Assembly: GCA_023417065.1 (NCBI GenBank)
Contig: JAEZGH010000148.1
Location: forward strand, 1 to 55,946
Origin: Bacteroidota bacterium
Lineage (GTDB): Bacteria; Bacteroidota; Bacteroidia; Cytophagales; Cyclobacteriaceae
Direction of reading: 5' to 3'
Length of the DNA stretch: 55,946 nucleotides
Shown: in pieces, positions 7,566 through 15,271 of the stretch
Position numbering within the stretch: the stretch's first letter is position 1
Layout of the letters: each line of letters starts with the position of its first letter
Position numbers and translations under genes: made by a program
The notes under the pieces: generated by a model
What the model saw: the letters and a program-made list of their open reading frames with translations, nothing else
The model's database searches: none
What the model was told of the DNA's origin: nothing

Positions 7566-10115
7566 CTACTTCGATTCGCTCGCCAGATTCCTGAAGGCTG
7601 TGCCAAAGATCAGGTAGCTAGTATTGCCACCGATGGTACCTTCATTCTGCCCCCACAGGAACGGCCAGTCGTCGTAGTTTTCAAAGTGGTCAGGCTTTCT
7701 GAACAACACGCCAGGTGCAACATTACCTGGAATGAAAGAAAAGTCAGCTCTGTTGTTACCATAGAACGTCGCTTTAGGACGCGTAGCTCCAACGGCAGCT
7801 ACAAGTGAGTAGTTGTGATACGGATGACATCCGAAAAGGAAGTTAGGAGCTTTGTAAGCATGTCTTGCCTCGATAATGTCGGGGAAGTATTTGTTCGCAA
7901 AACAAACCGTCGTTCCGAAGTTCATAACCATACCACTACCTGCCCAGTTGCCGAGGCCAATCGGTACTCCATACGGATTATCCTTTTCAAGGCCAAGAAT
8001 GTACTCCTTATACTTCTCAACATATGGACGAAGCTTTTGCTTGTACGAATCATCCAGATGGGGAATAGCATTCATGGCAGTAAGCAGGAGGAATGTCACA
8101 TTGCGGTCAAGTGCAGGCCACAGGTCTTCCTGGAATTTGTCGAGGTATTCCTGTTCTCCCGTGGCGATGTACAACTGAAGGTTCGACCCGATGTTCGCAA
8201 ACCTGCCAAAACCTCCGAAGCCGCCATTATTCTGTTCTTTTGCGAGAAGTTCACTGCCCTCCTTAAGAAGACGCTTTGATTGGGCCAGTGCGCGATCAGC
8301 GAGATCGTCGTTGTATCCTCTAAGGGCGCGGCTTGCAGCAGCAAACATTGTAGCTGCACTAAGATCAAGCTGTGGGTTGCGGCTGGTGAACGCCCACATA
8401 TCATCTTTTACACCACTTGATCGTCCGTCGGCGGCAACTTCATAAGGACCAAGGTCCGGATTGTAGGGTAGCCCGTCCGTGATGGATGCTGCGTCGCCAA
8501 GGTGATGGTAATTGTCGAGAACGGCGTTCGAAAGTGTCTGCGCCATGTGCCCGATGATTTCCGCCTGAGCCACCAGGTTCAGCGTTCCATGTTCAATAAA
8601 CTGAAGAATGTCGGGTACTCCATCCGGACGATGCAGGTCAACGTAACGTTGTTTCTGATCGACAAATGTCTGATCGCGCTGGGGCTTGAAGTATTCCCAG
8701 GTCTGAACAAAATTGTGAACCACACTGATGTTTGAGTTTGTCTCAATGTCAAAGTCACCAGCGTCGAAAAATCCGCCGACATTCAGACCGGGGATAAGTT
8801 CAAGAGGTTTGAACTTCGTATCAGTAGCTGGTCCTTGTGAGTGCAAGTCGAAGTGATCTGTGTTCGGCGGAGCCTGGCGATAGCCTTCCTTAAACGGTTC
8901 CCCGTGCCACACTCTGTACGCTTCATTCACCGTCATGTGGTTCATATGGATCGGAATCCATATATCACTGGTCGCATCAGTGATTTTTTCGTAGACGTTA
9001 TTCTCGATGAGGAAATTGTTCGTCTTAAATTTACCGTATTGAATGTAGTATATACCGGGGGTGGTAACGGGACTGAAGTCGAACTTCACATAGTGATACT
9101 TGTAGTAATTTCCCCAGGGAATGATTTTTCCGCTGTACACTTCCGTTGCTTTTCCGTCTGCATCAATTTTGAATATAGATGCTTTCGTCAGGGGTTTGTC
9201 TTTTTTATCAAGTTCGATTACAGCAACTTTCTCTTGCTTCGGCGTGTAGCCTACTTGTGAGAAGCCAATATTTGGCTCGCGGATCCAGCCGTTGATGGCA
9301 TTGGGTTCAACAGTCCAGGTAAGGACTTTGCCAGTTTTACCTGCGGGAAGAATACTTCTTACGACAAACCATCCATTTTGTGCCAGTACGCGGCCGTCGA
9401 AGAGCATAAGATCAGCGTCATGTGAGGTAATCTTGACCATTCTTGATGGCTCATCCGGAGCAAGAAGGAATGTACGTCCTTTTTCAAGAGGAAGCGGATC
9501 AATGAACCGGCCTGTTCCTCTATCGTCGGAAGTTACGTATCCTTTATATTGCTTTGGTTTCTCGCTGTTAGGCCGGGTGATAGTATTCCCTACTACGTAC
9601 CGCGGAAAACGGTTGTGGCGTCCATCCATGAGGTAAGCCTTTCCCCAGTATTGCGAAGGAAGGAACTCAAGGTTGAACCCTGCACTTCCTTCCAGATTTT
9701 TGGGAAGCGGCTTATCAAGGTAAACGGAAATTTCTACGCCCTTTCCTTTTGCGGTTACTACGACACGAGAGTCGAAGTCATAGTCTTTATAGCGCAGAAT
9801 GGCTTCAATACTTTTCGAGGCACGATCAACATTTCTCGTGGGAATTTCGGGCACCAGGTCCCACTGTTCAGGCGTGTTTGACAGCCTTACTGCCCCACCC
9901 TGTGCAGTCCGAACGCCGTGGTGAATCAATTCAATCCCCGCGTTTTTCTCGTCATTGAATCCTCCTGTAAACGTGTTGCTGTAGACCAGAACATTGACGC
10001 CCTGCGTCTCAAAATATTCAAGGTCGTTAAGCTTGAGGTCCTGGCACCAGGCCGTACCCGACATCGCAAGCATTAGGAAGAAAGCGAATGCAATTAAAGG
10101 TTTTCGTCTGTTCAT
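7566..10115 (-). CDS. GH9 glycoside hydrolase (endoglucanase-type) with N-terminal beta-sandwich domains
   Basis: 849 residues with a signal peptide (PLIAFAFFLMLAMSGTAWC). A region of roughly 250 residues after it resembles an extra beta-sandwich. Next comes the CelD-like Ig domain (from NIGFSQVGYTPKQEKVAVIEL, about residue 275), then the alpha6/alpha6 GH9 barrel. The catalytic base motif is GGFFDAGDFD with D451 and D454, and the general acid is E825 in WGQNEGTIGGNTSYL. HPYHNYSL and RPDGVPDILQFIEHG are other GH9 landmarks. GH9 enzymes are inverting and mostly cut beta-1,4-glucans. Because the acid-region motif departs from the common NEVAI form, cellulose is not certain; xyloglucan or mixed-linkage glucan are alternatives. 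It is followed by GH97 on the same strand. Confidence 0.9.
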   Translation of the reverse strand: MNRRKPLIAFAFFLMLAMSGTAWCQDLKLNDLEYFETQGVNVLVYSNTFTGGFNDEKNAGIELIHHGVRTAQGGAVRLSNTPEQWDLVPEIPTRNVDRASKSIEAILRYKDYDFDSRVVVTAKGKGVEISVYLDKPLPKNLEGSAGFNLEFLPSQYWGKAYLMDGRHNRFPRYVVGNTITRPNSEKPKQYKGYVTSDDRGTGRFIDPLPLEKGRTFLLAPDEPSRMVKITSHDADLMLFDGRVLAQNGWFVVRSILPAGKTGKVLTWTVEPNAINGWIREPNIGFSQVGYTPKQEKVAVIELDKKDKPLTKASIFKIDADGKATEVYSGKIIPWGNYYKYHYVKFDFSPVTTPGIYYIQYGKFKTNNFLIENNVYEKITDATSDIWIPIHMNHMTVNEAYRVWHGEPFKEGYRQAPPNTDHFDLHSQGPATDTKFKPLELIPGLNVGGFFDAGDFDIETNSNISVVHNFVQTWEYFKPQRDQTFVDQKQRYVDLHRPDGVPDILQFIEHGTLNLVAQAEIIGHMAQTLSNAVLDNYHHLGDAASITDGLPYNPDLGPYEVAADGRSSGVKDDMWAFTSRNPQLDLSAATMFAAASRALRGYNDDLADRALAQSKRLLKEGSELLAKEQNNGGFGGFGRFANIGSNLQLYIATGEQEYLDKFQEDLWPALDRNVTFLLLTAMNAIPHLDDSYKQKLRPYVEKYKEYILGLEKDNPYGVPIGLGNWAGSGMVMNFGTTVCFANKYFPDIIEARHAYKAPNFLFGCHPYHNYSLVAAVGATRPKATFYGNNRADFSFIPGNVAPGVLFRKPDHFENYDDWPFLWGQNEGTIGGNTSYLIFGTAFRNLASESK

Positions 10116-10315
10116 GTAGTTAAAGAATTATTATTCGTCGCACGGTCAGGTTGTAAATGTAAAACAAACACTTCTTACTTGCTATTTTCTTTAAACAGTT
10201 CACAACGATCTATTGCCGCGTATCAAAAATAACAGGTGTTAGCTCGCAAAGTGCGGTTTATAAGCCGCCTGAATCAGGGAGAAGTTACCAGAATGTATTC
10301 AAAATAACGCTCTAC

Positions 10316-10870
10316 CTATGCTTTCGAATAATATAGGATAATGCATCCGGACTGGAGCTGCTCAGTCTTTAATAGTTTGAGATGTCTTTGCAAGGAAACG
10401 TGTTCAAGTAAGCGTCTGCCTTCACCAACCACGACGGGATGAATGACCAAAATGTACTCGTCGACAAGGCCAAGTTGTATTAGTTGCGAAGGCACATCAA
10501 CGCCTCCTGCGAGGATTGGACCTCCCTCCTGTTCCTTAAGGCCCAGTATTTCGTCCCGCAGGTCACCCCGAACGATCCTGACATTTTTTTCCGCTGTTTC
10601 CGTCAACGTCCGCGAGAACACCACAATTTCCCTCGCTGATACAAACGCACGGGCAAAATCGTTGAAAGCCTTATTCGGACCAGAATTGTTTCGCGCGACG
10701 TCAGGCCAGAACGGCACCATCAATTCAAATGTTTTCCGGCCGTATACGAACGTGTCCGCTTGCCGAAGGAGATCCGCATAGAATCTATGAAGATTTTCAT
10801 CGGCGATTCCCTTGGTGTGGTCGCAACATCCGTCCAGGGTGAGGTTGATAGAATAGATTAACTTTCTCAT
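10316..10870 (-). CDS. Dihydrofolate-reductase-like protein (RibD C-terminal domain family)
   Basis: 184 residues. MRKLIYSINLTLDGCCDH at the start, then DTFVYGRKTFELMVPFWP, the region ending VFSRTL and the glycine-rich GPILAGGVDVPSQLIQLGLVDEYILVIHPVVVGEGRRLLE are the hallmarks of the RibD_C/DHFR-like fold, which binds NADPH. These stand-alone proteins are abundant in Bacteroidota and their substrates are mostly unknown; it is not a housekeeping folate enzyme. It is cytoplasmic. It lies 45 bases downstream of the DinB-like gene on the same strand, so the two are probably co-transcribed. Confidence 0.9.
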   Translation of the reverse strand: MRKLIYSINLTLDGCCDHTKGIADENLHRFYADLLRQADTFVYGRKTFELMVPFWPDVARNNSGPNKAFNDFARAFVSAREIVVFSRTLTETAEKNVRIVRGDLRDEILGLKEQEGGPILAGGVDVPSQLIQLGLVDEYILVIHPVVVGEGRRLLEHVSLQRHLKLLKTEQLQSGCIILYYSKA

Positions 10871-10915
10871 GGTGTGTTCCTAACAGGTATGTGGGGTAAA
10901 GTGTATAACCAGCGG

Positions 10916-11446
10916 TCAAGGAACCTGTTTTTCCATTGATTTAAGGATGCGCGACGTTACGATAAGTTGCCCAACGTGTCGTTGCACATGTTCAGCGGCA
11001 TGGAAAAGCAATCCCGCTATTGTGGTTGGGATTTGCTTGCGACCTATCCCGCGTTTTTCGTTCAACGTGGCTTCTTCGGTAGTTCTTAACTGGTCAATGG
11101 CCAAAGAAACCTGCATCCGAAAGTCGTTAACCAGCTTTTCGACAGATTCCGTGTCATCCGCCTCTGTTTCACGTTTCAGAAACTGCATTTGGTTTTCACT
11201 AAGCATCTCTGCCCGGGCATACGTAAAGAGTCTGTCGACGACGCCACGAGCATGTTTCAGATGAAAGCCAACGGAGGCCACCTGGGCCGGTCTGCTCCAT
11301 AGCAATGTGAGTGGAAACCCGGCCATTTCCTTTTCAATATCTTCTACCGCCTGCAGGAGCGCGTGGGCCACTGGTTGAAGAAGCGGCGGAACGCCGTCTA
11401 TTGGTCCGCGTTGCCATACTTCGAGTTCTGTCGGGTTCTCTGCCAT
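10916..11446 (-). CDS. DinB-like four-helix metal-binding protein
   Basis: 176 residues, all alpha-helical by pattern. It carries the three-histidine arrangement of the DinB/YfiT-like superfamily: one in GFHLKHARGVVDRL (near residue 60) and two in LLFHAAEHVQRHVGQL near the C-terminus. Members bind a divalent metal and some act as bacillithiol or mycothiol S-transferases; most have no known function. There is no signal peptide. It is flanked by the broken greB (34 bases upstream) and the RibD_C-like gene (45 bases downstream) on the same strand, consistent with one transcript. Confidence 0.85.
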   Translation of the reverse strand: MAENPTELEVWQRGPIDGVPPLLQPVAHALLQAVEDIEKEMAGFPLTLLWSRPAQVASVGFHLKHARGVVDRLFTYARAEMLSENQMQFLKRETEADDTESVEKLVNDFRMQVSLAIDQLRTTEEATLNEKRGIGRKQIPTTIAGLLFHAAEHVQRHVGQLIVTSRILKSMEKQVP

Positions 11447-11480
11447 TGTGAGTTCACTTAATCAACGTATTCCTTCGAGG

Positions 11481-11953
11481 TTACTTCTCGTATTCAATTT
11501 TAGCGATGCGCCAGACAAATTCGCCAGCTCCTGTTTTTACCACCACTTCGTCACCCACTTGCTTTTTCATCAACGCCTGCGCCATTGGCGAATCTACTGA
11601 AATATAGTCCTTCATTCCGATGATTTCATCAGAACCTACGATCCGCAGGCGCTTTTTGAAACCTTTGTTGTTTTCAATCTCGACCCACGCACCAAACAGA
11701 ACCTTGCCTTCCTGAAAAGGTGATACGTGACGACTTTCAGATCGTCAATGCATTTCCTAAGATAAAGGACGCGCCTGTCAATTTCACGCAGGCGCTTCTT
11801 ATTGTATGTGTAGTCTGCATTTTCCGAACGATCGCCGAGGCTCGCGGCCCACGACACTTTTTGCGTCGTGTCCGGACGTTCAACCCGCCATAAATGATCG
11901 AGCTCAGCTTTTAGCTTTTCAAGTCCCTCAGGTGTTATCAATCGCGTCTTCAT
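11481..11953 (-). pseudogene. greB: greB transcription elongation factor, disrupted by a single-base deletion
   Basis: The minus-strand frame starting at 11953 reads MKTRLITPEGLEKLKAEL...LWRVERP...SLGDRSENADY...RLREIDRRVLYL, the N-terminal coiled coil of GreB. After DDLKVV near 11735 the frame goes wrong. One frame over, the C-terminal domain continues perfectly: SPFQEGKVLFGAWVEIEN...GSDEIIGMKDYISVDSPMAQAL, ending KIEYEK with the stop at 11481-11483. The total of 473 bases is one short of 158 codons, so a single base has been lost at about 11733-11739. An intact protein would rescue backtracked RNA polymerase by inserting its acidic coiled-coil tip into the secondary channel. A sequencing error cannot be excluded. 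Confidence 0.88.
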
Positions 11954-12244
11954 AAATCTGGTTTCAGATAGTTTTTAGGTTCAAATTTCGGAGTTCAAGG
12001 CTGAGAACAATGCGCTGAAGGTAATTTTCATGGGTCTCGGTTGAACTTTCAATATTGATGAGTGGCAAGGTCTAAACACATTGATTCGATGCTAGTGAGC
12101 ATGGATTCAAAAATCAGAACTCACGAGGATCATTCAATTTTTCCCGGACCTGAAATCAAAAATCGAATGTCTCACGCGGATAAAACCAGACCGGAGCAGT
12201 CCCTAGCAACCGGGAACAAGAGGCTTGAGAGCATATTTTTCTAC
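11954..12244. other. Divergent intergenic region between greB and blaI
   Basis: No convincing gene. A 67-codon plus-strand frame at 12062-12265 has no recognisable features and runs into the operator dyads. The region must hold the minus-strand promoter for greB-dinB-ribD-like; I see no clear consensus for it. Confidence 0.35.
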
Positions 12245-12268
12245 TTTTTACGACATTTGTCGTAAAAA
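12245..12268. promoter_or_regulatory. BlaI-type operator, site 1
   Basis: A perfect dyad with 11-base arms, TTTTTACGACA (12245-12255) and TGTCGTAAAAA (12258-12268), around a 2-base centre. The core TACGACA-N2-TGTCGTA resembles the TACA/TGTA half-sites bound by BlaI/MecI/CopY dimers. It lies 58-81 bases before the blaI start and is the natural autoregulatory site. Confidence 0.75.
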
Positions 12269-12278
12269 CACTTGCAAC

Positions 12279-12294
12279 TACGACAACTGTCGTT
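12279..12294. promoter_or_regulatory. BlaI-type operator, site 2, overlapping a candidate promoter
   Basis: TACGACA-AC-TGTCGTT repeats site 1 with one mismatch. The two centres (12256.5 and 12286.5) are exactly 30 bp apart, close to three helical turns, so two repressor dimers would sit on the same face of the DNA. A TTG at 12272-12274 and TATATCTTTA at about 12294-12303 are spaced like the Bacteroidota -33/-7 promoter elements. If so, site 2 would block the promoter directly; this is inference. Confidence 0.65.
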
Positions 12295-12325
12295 ATATCT
12301 TTATTTCAACTAACCAAAACACCTA

Positions 12326-12715
12326 ATGACAGTCGAAATTCCGAAACCGTCCGATGCAGAACTTGAGATTCTCTGCATACTGTGGGATCACCAGCCCTCG
12401 ACAGTACGTTTTGTACATCAGGAACTCAGCAAGAAAAAGCAAGTGGGATACACCACTACCCTCAAGCAGATGCAGCGCATGCAGGAAAAGAAAATGATCC
12501 GGCGCGTTGGCGACGATGAGAAAGTGCATGAATACGAGGCTATTCTCCAACGGAATGCGACACGTAATACGCTTTTTGAAAAACTAGTCGAAACAGCCTT
12601 TCAGGGCTCAGCGATGGACCTGGTGATGCACGCCATCGGAAGGTCAACCGCTACTCAGGAAGAACTCAACGCTTTAAAGGAATGGCTGGACAAAATGGAG
12701 GGTAAAAAATCATGA
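12326..12715 (+). CDS. blaI: BlaI/MecI/CopY-family transcriptional repressor
   Basis: 129 residues. The N-terminal winged helix reads PSDAELEILCILWDHQPSTVRFVHQEL...VGYTTTLKQMQRM.EKKMIRR, the classic PaiB/BlaI pattern. The C-terminal half is the dimerisation region, with the family's FLG-type features reduced to AFQGSAMDLVMHAI. Such repressors hold shut their own operon until a partner M56 protease cleaves them. The stop overlaps the next start (ATGA at 12712-12715), coupling it to the BlaR1-like gene. Two dyads lie just upstream. The Bacteroidota pairs are rarely linked to a beta-lactamase gene, and none is seen here, so the regulated process is unknown. Confidence 0.93.
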   Translation: MTVEIPKPSDAELEILCILWDHQPSTVRFVHQELSKKKQVGYTTTLKQMQRMQEKKMIRRVGDDEKVHEYEAILQRNATRNTLFEKLVETAFQGSAMDLVMHAIGRSTATQEELNALKEWLDKMEGKKS

Positions 12716-14616
12716 GCATCCTGTCGGCACGTTTATCAGGTATGATCGCCCACACGATATTGCATTCACTATGGCAGATCACGTTGCTTTGGATTGCCCT
12801 AATGGTGGTGCTAAGGTTGTGTCCAAAGGCGTCCAGTTCGGTTCGATATGCACTTGCACTAGCTACACTTTTTGGGGCTGTTCTGGTGACGACCTCCACA
12901 GCTGTGTATCAATGGAATTCCCATCCCATTGCTGATATTCATCTTGTCGGTTTTACAGGAACCACATCCGTGAAAATTGAAGAGGTTCAGGTGCGCCAAA
13001 CATTCATCTCACAGCTCAGTGGCGCCGTCCAAAGATGTCTACCCGTACTTCCCTGGATTTGGTGTGCAGGCCTTCTTTTCATGAGCATACGATTCACCGG
13101 AAGTCTGGTGTATGTAAGGACGCTGCGAAACCATTCAGAAACGGAGTCAATATTACCAGAGTTGCGAGAACAACTGAGTCGTCTGTCGCACGCACTTGGT
13201 TTACATTCAGAGGTAACCGTGGCCATGTCGACTCGGATTACCACCCCGATTACTCTGGGGACCTTTTCCCCCATCATATTACTCCCGGGGGGCATGCTAT
13301 CCGGAATGTCGACAGCACAGATGGAAGCCATTCTTATTCATGAGCTATACCATATCAAACGATTCGACTACCTCATCAATTTAGGTCAGGCGCTGGCAGA
13401 AGTCGCCATGTTTTACCACCCTGCGATATGGCACCTCAACTCAATTATCCGCGATGAACGCGAGAATACACGCGACGACGAGACCCTCAGGTTTTGCGGC
13501 GACGCCATCACATACGCCCGTGCCCTTACAAAAATTCAGGAACTCAATTCATCCACCAAACCCATTCTTGCTATGTCAGCGACAGGATCAAATCCAGGCA
13601 AATTTACTGCTCGAATCAAAAGACTCTTTCATAGTTATCCCGACGCCACACAGCATAGGTCTAAAGGCATCTTTGCCATTGGTTTTCTTATCCTTTATCT
13701 GGGTGTAGCGATAACCAGCGCTCAGGTATCCACGGCCCAGACCACCGAATATGCCGAACCTTTTTTCTCAACGCATGCTGAAGTTACGCTGCCTGAGGAA
13801 ACCGACCGCGCGGAATCATTTCCCAAGGCCCGCCGGGAAGAAAATGAGCCCATCTCAGTCATCAATGCCCCTCAACCGCAAAAGCAAAAGGTTACTAAAG
13901 GAGTGGATATCGAAACAGCCAGAAAGGGCAGTCTTGACGAATGTATTGACGATGTCAACAACATGATGCGCGACGTCCACCTGGGAAATCCAATGGTTAA
14001 CGACACCCTTCGTCTGGCAGCTTCAAAGGATTACGCCAAAATAAGACTCACACCCGACGAGCCCGGATTCACACAAGGTCGGGGAATATCCATCCGAACG
14101 ATCAGGACTCAGGAAAGAAACGATACCGTAGTCCGCGCAAAGGTGCAGCAGGAAGTTAAGCCTCTGTTTACCATTAACGGTACTGTCGTTGGCAAATCTC
14201 AAAGCGACCTCATGCTTCGCCAGATTGAACCTTCTACAATTGAATCGATTACTGTGTACAAAAATCAGGATGCTATCGACCTTTTCGGAGAGCAGGGTAA
14301 GGATGGCGTTATCGCGATAACCTTAAAAGCGGGTGTTTCAATTCCCAGCCTGAATACAAGTGTCGATGTCGAAGTCTTTCCTAATCGCGCAAAGGACCAT
14401 ATCAAAATCCGGTTCACCCCGACTCAAAACAAGTCGCGTGTAAAAATGGTATTGACTGATTCTTCAGGAAATGTGACTGCTGTGATTACCGACTCGCATT
14501 ATGACGCCGTTCCAACTGAGTTGAATGTAAATGTAAACGATTACATCAAAGGTCTTTACATCCTGCAAATCGACATTAACGGGAACAAGTCGCAACAGCG
14601 AATAATTCTCGAATAA
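12712..14616 (+). CDS. blaR1: BlaR1/MecR1-type M56 membrane peptidase with TonB-plug-like segment and T9SS-like C-terminal domain
   Basis: 634 residues. N-terminal transmembrane helices (HTILHSLWQITLLWIALMVVL and others) frame a cytoplasmic zinc protease with HELYH (H210, E211, H214), so it should cleave the upstream repressor in response to an envelope signal. A last membrane helix (about 323-343) is followed by an external part. Residues about 478-540 (VKPLFTINGTVV...TIESITVYKNQDAIDLFGEQGKDGVIAITLK) resemble the plug segment of SusC-type receptors. The final ~85 residues (VEVFPNRAKDHIKIRFT...IKGLYILQIDINGNKSQQRIILE) match the type-A sorting domain of the type IX secretion system. No beta-lactam sensor domain is present. 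The ligand is unknown. Confidence 0.9.
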   Translation: MSILSARLSGMIAHTILHSLWQITLLWIALMVVLRLCPKASSSVRYALALATLFGAVLVTTSTAVYQWNSHPIADIHLVGFTGTTSVKIEEVQVRQTFISQLSGAVQRCLPVLPWIWCAGLLFMSIRFTGSLVYVRTLRNHSETESILPELREQLSRLSHALGLHSEVTVAMSTRITTPITLGTFSPIILLPGGMLSGMSTAQMEAILIHELYHIKRFDYLINLGQALAEVAMFYHPAIWHLNSIIRDERENTRDDETLRFCGDAITYARALTKIQELNSSTKPILAMSATGSNPGKFTARIKRLFHSYPDATQHRSKGIFAIGFLILYLGVAITSAQVSTAQTTEYAEPFFSTHAEVTLPEETDRAESFPKARREENEPISVINAPQPQKQKVTKGVDIETARKGSLDECIDDVNNMMRDVHLGNPMVNDTLRLAASKDYAKIRLTPDEPGFTQGRGISIRTIRTQERNDTVVRAKVQQEVKPLFTINGTVVGKSQSDLMLRQIEPSTIESITVYKNQDAIDLFGEQGKDGVIAITLKAGVSIPSLNTSVDVEVFPNRAKDHIKIRFTPTQNKSRVKMVLTDSSGNVTAVITDSHYDAVPTELNVNVNDYIKGLYILQIDINGNKSQQRIILE

Positions 14617-14787
14617 CAGCGGGCCACACTATCGGCTTAGTTCCGTCGATAAAAAATGGGGGAATGTCTATAAATTTCTATTCTGTTTTCAAATGCTGAA
14701 GGAATGTGATAGTTTGACAAAAGTTCGATCCGTCAAATCGATCGGACACGTTTAACAACTATCTTTAAGTAACCCTAAAAAGCAATT

Positions 14788-15135
14788 ATGAAAAAACTTT
14801 TCCCCCTAATCTTGTTCACCTTTATCGTATCAGGTGCTTATGCAAATGATATCAACGGAACGTGGAAAGCCAACATCCAGGGCGACGGCGGCGGCATGGA
14901 ATTAACCTTTGTCTTCAAAGTAGCTGACGGAAAACTTACCGGTGTCGTTAAATCACCCAACGGAGATATTGAAATTTCAAACACCAAAGTAAACGGCAAA
15001 GAATTCTCATTTGATGTTTCTTTCGGCGATATGACCATCAAGCACAACGGAACACTGAAAGATGATGGTACTATTGACATGAAAGTTTCCGGAACACCAA
15101 TGGGCGACACATCTATGGTCCTGAAAAGGGCGTAA
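14788..15135 (+). CDS. Small secreted beta-sheet protein of unknown function
   Basis: 115 residues with a clear signal peptide (MKKLFPLILFTFIVSGAYA). The mature part is built of short alternating strands: DINGTWKANI, ELTFVFKVADGKLTGVVKSPNGDIEIS, GKEFSFDVSFGDMTIKHNGTLKDDGTIDMKVSG. This repeated pattern resembles a small lipocalin-like or beta-sandwich family frequent in Bacteroidota. No catalytic motif is visible. It sits alone 171 bases after the BlaR1-like gene, with its own candidate terminator, and could be a periplasmic binding or inhibitor protein (inference). Confidence 0.8.
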   Translation: MKKLFPLILFTFIVSGAYANDINGTWKANIQGDGGGMELTFVFKVADGKLTGVVKSPNGDIEISNTKVNGKEFSFDVSFGDMTIKHNGTLKDDGTIDMKVSGTPMGDTSMVLKRA

Positions 15136-15151
15136 GACTCCTTGGATCCTT

Positions 15152-15234
15152 AAAGGACGTGAATGTTCTCAATCAGGCGCTTTAAAAATTTCGTCGAACG
15201 GTCAGAAGCCTGGTGAAGACATTCACGCCTTTTT
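15152..15234 (+). terminator. Candidate terminator after the small secreted protein
   Basis: Arms AAAGGACGTGAATGT (15152-15166) and ACATTCACGCCTTTT (15219-15233) pair except for one bulged A, enclosing about 50 bases with a further short CAGGC/GCCTG stem, followed by a T-rich run. The loop is longer than in a typical intrinsic terminator. Confidence 0.55.
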
Positions 15235-15271
15235 AAATTTTTAGCCCATCACACACACGTCCAGGATCCCT

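Noticed and set aside
12062..12265. 67-codon plus-strand frame before blaI
   Set aside because: It runs into the perfect operator dyad and lacks any motif; the region works better as a promoter.
12326..14616. Beta-lactam resistance operon
   Set aside because: A BlaI/BlaR1-type pair is present but no beta-lactamase or PBP2a gene and no penicillin-binding sensor domain; such pairs are common in Bacteroidota with other roles.
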